Assembly (NCBI RefSeq): GCF_932526225.1 | Contig: NC_064034.1 | Coordinates: 14,084,887-14,148,886, forward strand | Direction of reading: 5' to 3' | Length of the DNA: 64,000 nt | Source: Nematostella vectensis | Lineage: Eukaryota > Cnidaria > Anthozoa > Actiniaria > Edwardsiidae | Shown here: piece after piece, positions 20,400 through 35,663 of the stretch | Layout of the letters: every line of letters starts with the position of its first letter | How positions within the stretch are numbered: position 1 is the first letter of the stretch | The notes under the pieces: model-generated | The model's database searches: none | What the model saw: the letters and a program-made list of their open reading frames with translations, nothing else | What the model was told of the DNA's origin: nothing | Position numbers and translations under genes: made by a program

Positions 20400-21480
20400 C
20401 CTATATCTATGGCTTGTTTATATCTAACTGAAAGTATATTAATGTAGATTAATATTATATATATCTAAATGAAGATTGATATTATATAGTATTGCTTTAA
20501 ATTTCTTTCACCTTTTGGTACTTAGTTTTCTATGATTCAAAATCAATGGCTTGTATTACATTTCTTTTGTGATTCGTTTTGCCCTAGAAAATAAAAATAA
20601 CATTAAACCACGTTTTTAAACGAAAGAACGACTGAGTGTTCATTAGTCTTTTTGAGCGATAACGAAAAAAAAAATGTGATTATTTTAGTGTTGACGAAAA
20701 AAGCCATTTGAGTGTATGTAGATGCCCGTCGTAAGTACAAAACCAGATTCGTCCAAAAACATCAGCATATCTGGGTCAAACATAAGGGTGTTTGCCCAGT
20801 AATCAGCCCTCAGTTCTTTGTAGAGCTATCTGTCTAATCCAAAATTTGATAGAATTAATTAAAATAATTTGCAAGTAGACCAATGACTAAAATTACAAAT
20901 ACCACGTAGCCAACTAGTATAGCATACCAACTTAGTATAGAATTGAGAATAGAGCAAAGCCAAAGTGGGTTTTTCTAAGATCGACGCCAGCACAATAACT
21001 CTTCATGTTTCTGAAAATTCAAGTTCCCAAATCGTTTTATCGTACGAATTGTGAGTCGATGCTACCAAATTTTGCGACTATCGCCACAGTGTCCACTTCG
21101 AAATAAAAACCTCGAAATAAAACCACACTTAATCAATAGAAAAGCCAAGAAAAAATCTCATCCAAATAACCCGCTACCTAAGATCTTGGGACTACAAAAC
21201 GGGCATTTTATAGCACTGTTTGGAACACAGTTAATTTCTCCCATGGTGCCCTTCGGGTTACGACACACACATCCGCGATAACCAAAGTGCAACCTTTTTT
21301 GAAATAGGTGTATAACCAGGAATAAAAAGTATGGAAACATACCAAAGAAAATACAGACAAAAGTGAAATGCATAATAAATAATTAATAAATTAACAAGGA
21401 AAATCTATTCTTATCCAATGACTGTCTGCCTTTAGCTACCGTTGAACGCAGACAGTCCCACTGCAGCATAGTTATTTAAT
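20400..21480. other. No gene seen; short duplicated flank of H4
   Basis: AT-rich DNA without a supported frame. 21303-21410 (ATAACCAGGAATAAAAAGTA ... AACAAGGAAAAT) resembles 24190-24262 on the other side of H4, so H4 sits between two related flanks of about 100 bp. Confidence 0.45.
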
Positions 21481-24157
21481 AATATATAGATTTAGGCAAT
21501 GCCTAGAGGCGGAGCCAGCATTTTGAAGTAGCATTTTTAAAGGTATTTTTAAAATACCTTTTTGTATTGACATTTAGGGGTAGTTTTAGGGGGATCCACG
21601 TGTCTTTAGAGTGTTTTTGTTAATGAGATTAAAAATATGTCATTTTTTTACTGCCATGTAATTATAAATTATAAAATGGATCAAGCAAGCACTCATTTAA
21701 TAATATCAAATATGCAGTATGAAAGTTAACAAATACTAAACCTTGGTGTGAAAAAGGCTGCCTATACAAATAAACAAAAAGTCAAAGGGGAGCGGAAAAA
21801 GGAAGAAATGTGACTCTATTTATAAAAATGCGACTCTTTTCTAAAACAATATATAACAATAATGCAATAATAACTTGAATGAGCACTTCCCTAGTATTTT
21901 TCCCTTTTCCTATTACCCTAGGTTTGATATAAAACTGTTTTCTTTACAAATTTATTATTGAAAAAGCACAAGTTATCTTTATACAATTTTAGTACCTTGC
22001 TCTAATGTAGACTTGTATCAAAGCTACATTCTGACCAGATTTGCCCTTGCAAAGAAACAAATTATACATGAAACAGCATTCCAAAGAGAGAATAACATAG
22101 TTATACATTTCAGGTGCCATATGGAAGTTTTGTCTATCACTTACTGGTAATACTTTATCACCAAGGTATTACAGCCATGCATTACATATTGGTGCAACCA
22201 CCCTTAAGCAAGGTGGCCTGCTGTTTATAGAAACCCTGAATGCCACTCCAAAATTAAATGCAATGGAGAAGAACAAATTGACTTGGAAAACAAATTTTAA
22301 AAAAACTCTTGATTGTACTGAAAGTATGCTAAATGAATATGTCTATTTTCAAACCTAACCTATTTTAATTGATTTAGGGTGCAGAGGGGAAACAGCAAAT
22401 AATATCAATTGCATACAAAAAATGTCAACAGAGAGAGAGAGAGAGAAAAAGAAGAAATGGGACTATATTATCCTTGATAAAAAAATTAACAGTAATGCAA
22501 CAACACTCTCCCAACATTTCCCCTTTACTCATTATCTTTAGGTTGATAGAAATTTTTTTTACAGATTTATCATTGAGGGCAAGTAGCTTGCTCCAAAAAA
22601 AACCTATTGCACTTATACTGTTGTATAAAAGTAAGAAATCCCCTACTATATTATCTTTAAGACATTTGCCTATTTTCATGGCTTCTAGCCTTTAGAATCA
22701 ATTATGGCTCTCAGGTAGTCCTTGGCTGGTTTTACCTAAATTAAAGTGAAAACAATTAAGTATTTTTTTTTCTTTCAAAACAATATTTTCATCATGCCAT
22801 TTATAACATTACTAATTTCCCGCAATTATTTTAATACAAATTAATAAACACATTAGAAAGTATGCAATATGCAGACAATATTAAAGCACAGAAAATATAG
22901 GTAATAGGAGTTGCATTTTGTTTTGTTTTGTTTTTTTATTTTCGAAGAGAAAATTCTCTTGTAACTGTAAAGTCAATGAAGTTATGATAAAGTTGAAAAA
23001 GTTGCTGTATCTTCGAAAAGACTAAATACACAGAATATAAAGACAAGAAAGTCTTCTTTAGCAATATGTGACAAGATATTATTTGTCAGCCTTTATTAAA
23101 TATCTCAACGCAGTCAATAAAGTATAGATAAAACGAAGAATATCAAAGGATGTGTTATGCACAAATTGTTTGATTAAACCACGAATTCTCAAAGCAAACT
23201 CTAGAAACACATGTATAAATCCAACAAGCTAAGTGACATTGATACAGTATCTTGACTACTACGTATTTCTCTCGTTAAATTCTTACTTACCGTAAGGAAT
23301 ATACGCCTGAATTTATAGAACATGTAAGTATTTACGTATTTAACATTTTCATGGCGATTTTCGGTAGAATAAAAACCATTCAAGTGCAAGTTAAAATTAT
23401 AAGCCAATTGGAATTCAAGTAGATGGTATTTTAGCCAATCAAAACAAGCATAGATGACTTTGATATGGCATATTGACGTCAAACTAAAGATGGTACGGTG
23501 TTTTGGTTTGAGCGATTGGTTAAGGAAAAAAACACGAACAAACGAGCATTATAAAAGCACAGCAATAAAAGGAAAAAAACCCTTCCATTTTCCCAATACA
23601 AATCATCTTCTAAAACTCACCTTGGCAGTGTTTTTTTTTTGTCGCTTTCTCTTTGTCACCTGTGGTTGTTTTCGCTTTTGTTGTAAACTGTGAAGTTGTC
23701 GACTTTCTGATAGCAACAAACTCGTTGACACAAGTGAATGATTTTTATAGCTGAAAACAGACATCAATCCAAAGGCCCTTTCTTCTCAGGATCTCCTTAC
23801 ATAGATATAGACGAGAATAAATACAGAATGGTATAGTGTAGAGCCTTTTTTAGTCCTCTTTTTAGCTGCTGCCACGGGCGATTTTACTATCGGCTCGTAC
23901 TTCAGTTCCTCAAAGACTTCAGCCCATTTGAATCTGCATATTTTCTCATTAAATACTTTTTTCAAGCTTTTGAACTAAAAACACATTAAAGCGTCAGAAC
24001 CAAGAGGGGCTTGATAGCTGCGCGGCTGTATTACTGGCTGGCTGGTTTGTGACACCACAGTGTAACCGCGCGATGACCACAAAACCAAGTCGCATAGCTT
24101 ACCATATTTCCATACCTATGTAGCTCCGCGCGAGGCCTGCTGCCGCGCTGGCTCCGC
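21481..24157 (-). mobile_element. Helentron-like copy H4, complete short form
   Basis: This 2.68-kb copy has both termini on the minus strand: 5' GCGGAGCCAGC (24157-24147) with the GC-rich start, and 3' GCTGGCTCCGC (21519-21509), hairpin (with one change, TTTAGGCAATGCCTAGA on +), then CTATATATT. It contains the conserved peptide region, the TATA leader (about 23745) and the shared body, but none of the PC-esterase, OB-fold or LicD modules. It is therefore the compact non-autonomous form against which the gene-bearing H2 and H3 can be compared. Confidence 0.7.
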
Positions 24158-25590
24158 TTTATATTGCTATGCTGCGCAATAAAGGCAATATAACCATATA
24201 TAACCAGGAATTAAAAGTATGAATTAATAATTAATTAATAAACAAGGAAAATATATAGGTTGAGCAACCTGAGGCCAGGCGCAAAATGGCGAATGCCAAG
24301 CCCGTGGATAAATGTTGGTTCATCTTCAAGGATTACAAGTAACATGATTAAAAACGGTTAGAAACACAACAAGGGAAACTCGAAGAAAGACTACTTCACA
24401 TGTCAGACACATTCTCAAAATGGTTTCCAGAAAAATTCCAGAACTTTTATTATAAGAATTTTGAGCAGAATTCACACGTTTTAACGTCTCCGTTTAATAT
24501 TTATGCTTCACTGCAACATTTATTATCGTACCCGTCGTTGCCAAAAGATATAGTGACGGCCCAAAGTCTATTTATACTCATTGACCCTAAGAACAGAAAG
24601 TGAGAGAGCACTGCCGTGGAGGACCATTGCGAGAAAGTTTCAGTTACTAATTCACTAGTTAAGCAAATAGCAAACGTTGCAATAAAGCACATCAATACAT
24701 TGTTGGAGTTTAACGCCAATATGAAAAGACTATGTCATCAACTGCAATTGAAAGAGATATAGAATGGCCAACCAGAGCAACCGAAACGAGAATTTTAGCT
24801 TTTTGCAGATACGCTCATGAATGATAAATGTGATTCCTGTGGGGTGAAAAACAACGACATAGCCGTGAATACGCTGGCTAAGAATACTGTGTTCTTGAAA
24901 GCGAACACCATTGTAGGCGATGGCACAACAGCACAGGTGACAACAATGCTCACTGGAATTGCCGAGGCAGAGCAACCTGAGGCCAGGCGCAAAATGGCAA
25001 ATGCCAAGCCCGTGGACGAATGGCGGTTTATCTTCAAGGATTACAAGGAACACGGTTACGCTACGTCATACACTGAAGACTCTCCAGGTCTGTGGATTTT
25101 TAATTATTGACTAAAAGGTTTCGACAATCCTCCACGGGAGATATTTCTGGAACGAAGGAGACAGGCACATGCAGAAGAAATTCTGCGTTTGCAACGAGCG
25201 GTACCATCTTGCCAGCTTGCGCTATTATCTAGGCCTTATCAAAACCTACAAAAAGAACACTAAATTTCTGTACATGATTCAATCACAAATTTCCCATGGG
25301 GACATTAATGCTGTCAAATATGCAGACGAAGATTTAGTTGATTTATTTTAAACCATGGAAAATGAGAATCAGCTGAATAACACGATTGTTTTTTTGTATT
25401 TGGTGATCATGGGTCACGGTTTGGCGAGTTGAGGAAAACCTTACAAGGGAAACTCTAAGAAAGACTACCTCACATGTCAGTCACATTTTCAAAATGGTTC
25501 CCGGAAAAATTCCAAGAAAATGTATAAGAATTTTGCGACGAATTCACACGTTTCAACTTCTCCGTTTGATATTTATGCTTCACCAATGGT
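24158..25590 (+). other. Unrecognised fragments with two directly repeated blocks
   Basis: Block A (GAGGCCAGGCGCAAAATGGC...) occurs at about 24276 and 24979. Block B (GGAAACTC-AAGAAAGACTAC...) occurs at 24374-24515 and 25447-25590. Frames include 24400-24603 (FSKWFPEKFQNF) and 24817-25110 (CDSCGVKNNDIAVN... RRKMANAKPVDEWRF). I do not recognise them. Position just upstream of the P-element-like transposase, and the run-on of block B into it (SPFDIYAS), suggest they belong to the 5' part of that transposon, duplicated and scrambled. Confidence 0.35.
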
Positions 25591-26660
25591 GTTCTTAATT
25601 CTATTCCTGAAAAACTGGTTCCATCATCCTTGAAGATTCTCCTTGAAATGGTCGCTGATTCAAATATCTGTAGTGGGAACCCTGACAGATTTGAAGGTAT
25701 CTCGAAACGTGGCGGCCAACGCTTTGTTGCTGAGGGGACATCCTATTTCGAAGAGCAAGGCTACAATGTTACTGATATGAAATCGGGAGCTACGTACAAT
25801 AGAACTATACGTACAAAGAAGTGCCTTTCCTTAGTCCCCCCTGGTTGCTCAAAGTGTGAAGGATGTAAAAGAGCAAGAAACATTTTACGGGCTAAAGAGT
25901 CAAGGCAAAACATGACAGGGCAGGAGCAGAAACTAGCCCAGAGTGGGCCATGACTCGCGGACCCAGTATAAACACTTGGGCCCAGACGAACTAATGGTAC
26001 TATGGTTGATGAAAATCGTCACACTGAGCTGAAAAAAAATCTCATAGTTGGAAGACTGCCTCACTTTGAAGAAGGAACTTTTAAGTCCCTTTTCTGGTAA
26101 CAACAACAAAAAAAAATGGCGTTTCTGCAGGATGCGAGAGGGAAGCGATGGCACCCTCTGATGATCAAGTGATGCAATTCCCTACGACAGATATCCCCAT
26201 CCGCTTACTCATTATTGAAATCGAGTGGGATGGTTGAGCTATCGAGTGAATGCACACTATATGACTTTAGCCATTGGACTGATGCAGAGACTGGAATTAG
26301 TATCAGCATATTGGAAAAGCTACTTGATGAATTGGGAGAGATGAAAGACTGGGAAGTAAATGTCGGCATTATAATAGATGAAATTAAAATTAAAAGCGAC
26401 CTTGTGTACTCAAAGTCCACTGGCCAGATTGTGGGGTTTGCCAACATGGGAACACTCAACAACTCCATGGAACATTTTGACAAACAGTGCAAAGATTAAA
26501 GTTTAGACGAGCCTCAGTTAGCTACCCATGTGCTGGTATTGATGGTTAGAGGGCTGTTTGCAAGCCTGAAGTTTCATTTTGCATACTATAGTTCAGTAGG
26601 GTTAACAAGTGCCCAACTTAACCCTTTTGTATGGGAAGAAGTGATGATTTTGGAGTCTCT
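25591..26660 (+). pseudogene. P-element/THAP9-like transposase, N-terminal and catalytic part
   Basis: 25630-25953 has NICSGNPDRF, KCLSLVPPGCSKCEGCKRAR (a Cys pattern usual before the catalytic domain in THAP9/P-element relatives). After breaks, 26150-26215 reads through a WHPL-type motif to SSGMVELSSECTLYDFSHW, then VGIIIDEIKIKSDLVY with the first catalytic Asp (IIIDE), STGQIVGFANMG, and LATHVLVLMVRGLFASLKFHFAYY near 26519-26590. This order matches the P-element superfamily. Stops and frameshifts (26499, about 26000-26100) disable it. It is interrupted at 26662 by an L2 copy and continues at 28975. Confidence 0.7.
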
Positions 26661-26661
26661 C

Positions 26662-28974
<2,313 letters not shown>

Positions 28975-30680
28975 GCTGCATAGGGCTCCAAATCTTCCAG
29001 ATGGCGAGGTTGTTTACAAGACACCAAACATATACTCCGAGGAGTCACGTGACCTCTACTTCATCTGTGACCCTCCACATTTGATAAAGACAACTCGGAA
29101 TTGCTGGGAGAAGTCACATAATAGACAGAGCAAGAGAAAAATGAAGGTAAATTTTAATTTAACATAATTACTGTAGCAATTTTGTTTTGTTTTACTGACA
29201 TGTTTTTTTTATGTCTAGAACGATTGGATGGATATCAACTGGCAGCACCTAGTAACACTCTACGAACGGGATGTTTGCATCAACCGTAATGCCCCAGGAC
29301 TGAGGCTGATTCCTAAGTTGACGCATGAGCATGTGTATCTCAACAGCTTTTTACGTATGAGGGTCAACCTAGCTGCTCAGGTAATTTTTCAGGAACCTTT
29401 TTTTGGACAAAATTAAATTCAGAAAATGTGTTTATTTTTAGGTTTTGTCATCTTCTCTTGTCAATGCCTTTAAGTTCATTGGGAGAAGAACACCAAAGCT
29501 ACTGGGAAATTTGTCTCAATGATGGACACCTTCGACTGTTTAAATGTGAAGAATGCAGTTGAAGGTGTCAGTTCAAGAAAGCTGTTCAAGTTGCCATACG
29601 AAAAAGGTAAACAAATAAAATAAAAGGTAAACCTTTATAAAAATCGTAATGATGTTTCAAACACAGAGTACAAATAAACTCACGCTTAGCTAGTCTCAAT
29701 GATTTTTAAATGTTCCCTGAATCTACAGTGAGGTTTTTATAGGAATGCGATAAAATACCATATTCAACCCCAACACGAACTTAAATCTCATATGCCCTAT
29801 TTTTATGTACCTTGCACAAATTGGCAATCTGAAACTTTTGTAAAAGATCCCAGCATCAGAAACCAGCCTGTAAATTCGGATATATGGTTCCTATCTGTTT
29901 AATAACATATTGATGTGATTTTCATTGTAGTCGTTGACAGATACCTTTCTTGGGTATCTTCACAGTTGGGAGCAGTCTGTTACAAGAGATTATGGACACC
30001 TACTCAAGGAGCAAACCAACAGAATGTGCCTTAGTCGTGAAACCTTGGAAGGTCTCAGAATAACTCGTAAGAAGTGTAGACATTCTGTGAAATTCAATCA
30101 GTTTATGGTGTTCTTCTTGATAATAATTTATACAATGATTGAGATAGTACAGATCATGAAGGTCGTGCGATGACGCAGCATAAGGTCATTTTTGGGGAAT
30201 TTCTGCATCATCAGTAAACAACCCTCTCAAACAAAAAACACCTTGGTGGCTCAGAACTCAATAAGACACGCAAATAATATTTTATTTTTTAAGTAAAATC
30301 ACCACAGGCTTCCATGTTAGATGAGCTAGGGAGCATGTTTGGGAGTTGATATCGGACTTAGATATTCCTTGTTTGTTTTAATTAAAGCATTTGTGGAGCT
30401 TGGGAAGATCCTTCTTCAAGAACCAGGAGTTAAATTCCTACTCAGTGAAAAGTTCTGCCAGGACCCACTAGAGGAATATTTTGCAAAGCAAAGGAGGTGT
30501 GGTGGTGCGAGCGACAATCCAACATATGCTCAGTTCAGAACTACCTAGCCTTGCATGTTACAAATTCTGCTGCTATGGCTTCTGCCAAAGGAAACTGCAG
30601 AGGAAACAGAGGAAGGAAGAGACTACAGCCTTCAGACAGCAACCCTTTGCCAAGGAGGCGTCGACTCCCCTTTGAGTAGT
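28975..30680 (+). pseudogene. P-element/THAP9-like transposase, middle and C-terminal exons
   Basis: First exon: NLPDGEVVYKTPNIY, DLYFICDPPHLIKTTRN (DPPHLxK motif of this superfamily), ending at 29146. Intron 29147-29218 has GT...TAG. Second exon: WMDINWQHLVTLYERDV, GLRLIPKLTHEHVYLN, RVNLAAQ, ending at 29380. Intron 29381-29441. Third exon: VLSSSLVNAFKFIG, then a frame break, then KLFKLPYEK to about 29608. Next exon near 29934-30110 has TDTFLGYLHSW. The last, 30385-30679, has FLLSEKFCQDPLEEYFAKQR, then GG-SDNPT and GNCRGNRGRKR, the typical C-terminal end. Intron-exon structure is kept, so the loss of function is by point damage and the L2 insertion. Confidence 0.75.
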
Positions 30681-31081
30681 CAATGAGCACAAAGTGTTTT
30701 CTTAGATCTGATTTTTAATCATTTTGAAATTCTGACATACTTTCAACTGTCATCTGGAATTCATTTGCCATATCACTAACTTACAACAATAACTGAAAAA
30801 AGAGAATAAATAATCATTTCCCAAAAAATTGTCTCATTACATTATTGTATTAACTTCCTTAAATTCATAATTCAACGAGAGCCCTGTCACATGGAATTTT
30901 ATGGCAGAAGGACCTTACAGGTAGCTAAGTGTATTAATATAAACTACTCACATACTTTGTTGTGGACCAATTTGATTTGCTATTAACACTGGCTATCTGT
31001 TCAAGCAGGAAGAAGCAAAACTAAGAAACCTTAATCTCAATTTGAGTTGGGATGTACTAAAAAAATCAAACTACTTGTAAA

Positions 31082-31266
31082 CTATTTTTTGACTGGTCTG
31101 CCTATTAATATGCTGTGCCAGTCCTTTGTGCAGGCTTTTCTCACCAATGTCCTTACAAATGACTTGGCACGTAATTCTGTGTATTGTCCGAGAAACATCT
31201 TGAACACTTTAAAACTGATCTTTTCACTATTAATGTCGCATGTTATCCTGTCACATGCTATCACAA
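31082..31266 (-). pseudogene. Unrecognised transposon ORF, C-terminal end (split by gypsy)
   Basis: Minus strand: the frame reads ACDRITCDINSEKISFKVFK, YTELRAKSFVRTLVRK and ends RPVKK-stop at 31082. It is the direct continuation of 37006-37370: removing the gypsy element and one ACAA copy restores an unbroken codon series across the joint. The P-element-like gene ends at 30680 on the other strand, so the two genes converge about 400 bp apart. 30681-31081 holds nothing recognisable. Confidence 0.5.
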
Positions 31267-31479
31267 TGTAGTGATGTGTGCGTGATGTAGCGGAACAGAT
31301 TAAGAGATTAAGTTGATGATTGTATGACAGTTAGGTCGCTAGTAATACGATGCTGGGTGTATCAGATTCAGACTTAAACCCGATGTCGAGAGCGAGTGAA
31401 TTATATTGTTAAACGTCCCAACTTCATTGTAATTCTTTGTCTCTGGGCCACCAAACCCTATCCTGACCGAGCTATTACA
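31267..31479 (+). repeat. 5' LTR of the gypsy element
   Basis: TGTAGTGATG...CTATTACA, 213 bp, paired with 36793-37005. Confidence 0.93.
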
Positions 31480-31499
31480 TATTGGCACCCTCCGACGGG

Positions 31500-32834
31500 A
31501 TGTTCGAGCAGTTAGACATGGATCTTTCGATAGAGGAGAAGTTGTATATGGAACAAAAGCGGGTTACTGAACTCGTAGCGGAGTTGAAAACACAAGGAGC
31601 TCCCTCGGAGGAATTTCGTATTCCTGTGGCAAAACTAGTCGAAGAGTATGAGAAGAAATTCGGATCGCCGCTGAAGTTTTTTAAGGAGGAATTTGTGAAG
31701 CTGGAGTCTTTTTCACGACATTGCTGTGGACTACAAGTCGAAGGAGAGGAAGTCCGTTTAGTGCATGGGACGACTAATAACGCGAGCGTGAAACAACAAC
31801 ATCAACAACAACAAATCCTATCGCTTCCTCAATTCTCGCCCTTTTAAGGGTTTAGCACGAATAAGGAGAAAGGCGTTTCATACAGAGTGTGGAGATTCGA
31901 AGTCGAGAGCACGGTTCGAGGCGGCCTTTATGCGACTGAGGTGATTTCCGAACAAATCCGCCGTTCACTACAGGGGGAAGCGAAAACCAAACTCGTGGGA
32001 TTAGGGGTCGACGCATAGTGTGAAGCGCTGTTGGAAACCCTCGATCAATTCTACAGCGACGCGCTGACTGCCACAGGGGACGAGCTTTTAGCGGAAGCTT
32101 ATACTTTTAAGCAGAAAGAAGGGGAAGAAGTAGCGTGTTTTGCCTCGCGCCTCGACAACCACGTGAGGCTTGCTTACGTAAGAAATACAGAACTCTTGCC
32201 GGACGAAAGCGCCGTTGAGAGGCAACTGCGTATGCTGTTCTGGGCAGGCTTGCATCCTGAAATCAAAGACAAAGCAAGACACCGTAAAGACGCGTGCAAA
32301 AGCTTTTTTGAGCTTATCACTGCAGCTCGATACGGGGAAAAAGAGCTTTCCTCGACCCAGGCCCCAAAACGCGTTGCCCGATCCAATGTTACCGTCAAGG
32401 CCGAACCACAGGAAGCCCGGGAAAGCACAAAGAAAGAAAAACCAGAATGGATAGCAGAAACCTGCGCAGCTTTCTCGAGAGAAGTTAGAGAAGTCCTTAA
32501 GGAAATCCTGGAGCTGGGGCCTGGGGCCGATGAGAGTGCTCCGCTGGATTCTGACGTGGGACGAGCCCCTATCGCGAGAGGGCGGCGGGCTCAAGAGCCT
32601 AGTGGCGACCGCCCGACCTGCTACAACTGTGGAGAATGGGGTCACGTGGCCATTGGCTGCAGAAACCCCCCGCAGTTCCGTAACCAGGGAAACAGACCAC
32701 CTCAGCAGTTCGGTAACCAGGGAAACGGACAGAGGCCTCTGCCATGGGGCAATGAGAGGTCTGTTCGGACAGCCCACCCCACCCCCCCCCCCCCCCTGTT
32801 GGAATTAGTGCCCGAGAATTACCAAGCGACCTAG
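31500..32834 (+). pseudogene. Gypsy Gag with CCHC zinc knuckle (PNMA-like type)
   Basis: All pieces lie in one frame, interrupted by TAA at 31845-31847 and TAG at 32016-32018. The first ATG is at 31500 (MFEQLDMDL). Motifs include GVSYRVWRFEVES, a capsid-like region FKQKEGEEVACFASRLD and FWAGLHPEIKDKARH, then KSFFELITAARYGEKE, and the knuckle CYNCGEWGHVAIGC (C-x2-C-x4-H-x4-C). The combination resembles the gypsy Gag from which the vertebrate PNMA and ZCCHC12/18 genes derive; that comparison is from memory. The tail is Gln/Asn/Pro-rich and the next frame begins within 50 bp. Confidence 0.8.
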
Positions 32835-33394
32835 TCGGCGAAGCAAATGAGTGTGTAGCCTTTGCAGATGGCAATGCTGGCTTGGCGCTGCTCGACACAG
32901 GCAGTCAGGTAACATCGGTTTCCGAATCATTCTACAAACGCTATTTGTTGCATCGTGCTGTGAGACCAATAAGTGATCTGATACGTGTTGTTGGCGCCGG
33001 TGGCCAGGATGTACCATTTATAGGCTACATATCGGTGGAATTTTATTTTCCTGTAGAAGAAATTAGGACTAATGAGACGTTTGAGACACTGGCACTAGTG
33101 GTACCTGATATTGAGTACAATTCGCCTGTGCCTTTTGTGATCGGCACTAATTTGTCACTTAGATGTAGGCGAAGCTGTCAGATGGCACAAGGAAAATTGT
33201 TCCCACAAAACGCAAGGATTTCGGCAACGTGGATGTGTGTTTATCATTCTTTAAAACAATTCGCTAAAGTGTTCGGTGAGGAAACAGACGGTAGGATGAC
33301 AATAAGGAGCGCGTCACGACATTCCATAAAAGTGGGGCCTCAAGAAACTGTGTGCATTTGGGGAGCTGCCCGTCTATGCCAGGGTGTAATGTGA
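32835..33394 (+). CDS. Gypsy retropepsin-type protease region
   Basis: [17 protein letters not shown] is the DTGS active-site motif of retroviral-type aspartic proteases (as a homodimer). Further on, [10 protein letters not shown] and [13 protein letters not shown] match the flap-to-ILG region (FVIGTN). The frame is open from about 32834 to 33394 and must be part of the polyprotein. The shift into the RT frame occurs near 33360, where a small indel probably lies. Confidence 0.75.
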
Positions 33395-34300
33395 AAGTCT
33401 TGATTGAGACAGGGGCTGGCAGGTCAAACTCAATGGGACTATCGGCTACGCCTAGCCTGATTAGCTTACCTGGGAAAGGAACCAAGTGTCGTGTGCCAGT
33501 AGAATTGACAAACAACTCTACGCAGCCAATCACTATTCCCCGTACGGCAGCTATTGCTAGTGCACAGGTGGTACAAGGAGTGGTGGAACACCGTTCGGTA
33601 GGCGACCACGGGTCAACTACAGTGATAGAGGTCGACCTGTTGGATACTCCTTTGTCGCGTGCACAAAAGGCTAGGGTGCAATCGTTGATAAACAAAATGT
33701 CTCACACCTTTGCAATGCACGATAAGGATTTGGGCAGGAATGACGCAGTGAAGCATACTATTAAATTGACTGACGATATCCCGGTTCGGCAACCCCATCG
33801 GCGCGTCCCCCCTGGACAGCTTGAAGAGTTTAGATCTGCAATCGAGGATTTGCTGGAATCGGGTACGATACGCGAGTCTAATAGCCCATATGCCTCACCG
33901 GTTGTCCTTGTCCGGAAGAAAGATGGAGCTTTGCGCGTATGTGTAGACTTTCGGCAGCTTAATGCAAAGACGGTCAGGGACTCTTACCCGATCCCGCGTA
34001 TTACAGAAACCCTGGAGTCCTTACAAGGGGCGCAATGGCTTTGTTCATTGGACTTGCAGAGTGGGTATCTTCAGGTCGAGGTAGAAGAAGAGGACAAGTC
34101 TAAGACAGCGATGACCACGCCTTTTGGATTGTTCGAGTTCAACAGGATGCCATTTGGATTAACCAACAGTCCAGCAACATTCCAACGTCTAATGGAACGT
34201 TGTTTAACGGGGCTAAACCTGAACATCTGTTTGGCATACCTGGACGACGTGATTGTGTTCGCAAGAACTTTCGAAGAAATGCTTTATGGCGTCAACACCC
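33352..34300 (+). pseudogene. Gypsy reverse transcriptase, thumb/connection deleted
   Basis: The open frame carries [54 protein letters not shown] (first Asp), [20 protein letters not shown] and [15 protein letters not shown] (YLDD). Immediately after FARTFEEML the sequence jumps to [19 protein letters not shown] in another frame. The stretch that normally lies between (LxxxKCxF...LGHxVS...) is absent, a loss of about 200 bp that also shifts the frame. Palm motifs are intact but a working enzyme is very unlikely. Confidence 0.85.
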
Positions 34301-35663
34301 TCCAACCAATGCTAAGGACTTGCAGACCTTCCTTGGTTTTGCCGGATACTACCGTACCTTTGTTGAACGTTTCCCGGCTATCGCCGAACCCCTCAACGAG
34401 CTGTTACAGGAAAAGGCAGGAACGAAGCGCCAGGTTGTCTGGACAGCGGAATGTCAGGGCGCGTTTGAATGCTTAATCGACAGGCTTTGCTCTAGCGCAG
34501 TCCTTGCCTTCCCTGATTTTAATAAGCCTTTTGTGCTGCATACAGACGCTTCTGGCGAGGGCCTTGGAGCAGCTCTGTATCAGCTCCAAGAAGATGGTAT
34601 TTCAAGGGTAATTGCGTATGGCAGTAGGTCGTTGTCAGCAGCAGAAAGGAGATACTGCGCGTACCGTCGTGAATTCCTTGCGCTAAAGTGGGCCGTGACA
34701 GAGAAATTCCACGACTACTTGTACGGACGCCAGTTTCATGTGATAACAGATAGTAACCCGCTGACCTACCTACTGACGAGTGCCAAGCTTAGTGCTAGTG
34801 ATCATCGTTGGCTTTCCGCACTTTCTTCATTTGATTTCACTATCAGCTATCGGCCAGGAAAATCGTGCGGGGACGCCGACGGTTTGTCCAGGATGCCGCA
34901 AGCAGACAACTCATTCTCTCCACCAGAGGCGAGCAGAGAGGACTTTTTACGACCATTCTTAGACAGGCTGCTACCTGTTGGAGCACAACCGGAAGTGTTT
35001 TCCCTCGATGAGTTGCAAGTGTTATGTGACGCTCACGTAGCAACGCCGCCGCCTCTCTGCCAGCAGCAGCAAAGTGCTCCAAGCTTAATAGTTACTCCCA
35101 CTGAATGGTCACGACGCCAGAAAGAGGACCCAGTCATACAGAAGGTTATGCACGCAGTAAAAACCAATACGCAACCGACGCAAACGACTAGCAGAGAAGA
35201 GAGAGCTGCTGTCCAACGCATTTGGAAGGAAAATGATCGCTTGGTTATCCGAAGCGAGGTGTTGTACCGCCGAAGAATCGTCGAGGAAGGAGGAAGCTTC
35301 CAGTTGGTGTCGCCTGCGGCGTACAGAGGGCTTGCACTCAAGGGTCTTCATCATGATTGTGGGCATCTGGGGAGGGGCAGGACATTGGACCTGGTACGCC
35401 AGAGGTACTTCTGGCCTGGGATGGCTGCAGACGTGACTTTATATATAAGTACCTGCGATCGCTGCATCAAAAGGAAGTCACTAGACCCACCACGGGCTCC
35501 AATGGTTCCAATGATAGCGACAGCACCTATTGAACTCATATCTATCGACTTCATGTCGCTCGAGAAAGGGAAGGGTGGGTACGAGCATGTGTTAGTGCCA
35601 CCGATAGTTTCACCAAGTATACATGGGCGTTCCCCAAACAAAACCAGAAGGCATCGACGGTAG
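34301..35663 (+). CDS. Gypsy RNase H and integrase N-terminal half
   Basis: The frame (open from 34200) starts meaningfully at [17 protein letters not shown]. RNase [18 protein letters not shown] (catalytic Asp), [10 protein letters not shown] (Glu), [13 protein letters not shown] (Asp), then [14 protein letters not shown]. Integrase zinc domain: [19 protein letters not shown]...CDRCIKRK (HHCC). Catalytic core begins at [10 protein letters not shown] (first Asp of DDE). The frame slips at about 35600 just after YEHVLV and runs off into a non-homologous tail. Confidence 0.85.

Larger units (their letters stand above)
16644..20400 (+). mobile_element. Helentron-like copy H3 (5' end present, 3' end not found)
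   Basis: From the 5' terminus GCGGAGCCAGC it matches H2 from 8070 to about 11435 throughout (5' region, leader, PC-esterase fragment, OB-fold gene). After TTCAAACAA (near 20066) it diverges from H2: instead of the LicD exon it continues into sequence ending with AATAAA near 20386. No family 3' hairpin follows before H4, so the right boundary is uncertain. The LicD block is absent. Confidence 0.55.

Noticed and set aside
32088-32777. 229-residue minus-strand frame
   Set aside because: Shadow of the gypsy Gag frame; the + strand has the zinc knuckle and capsid motifs.
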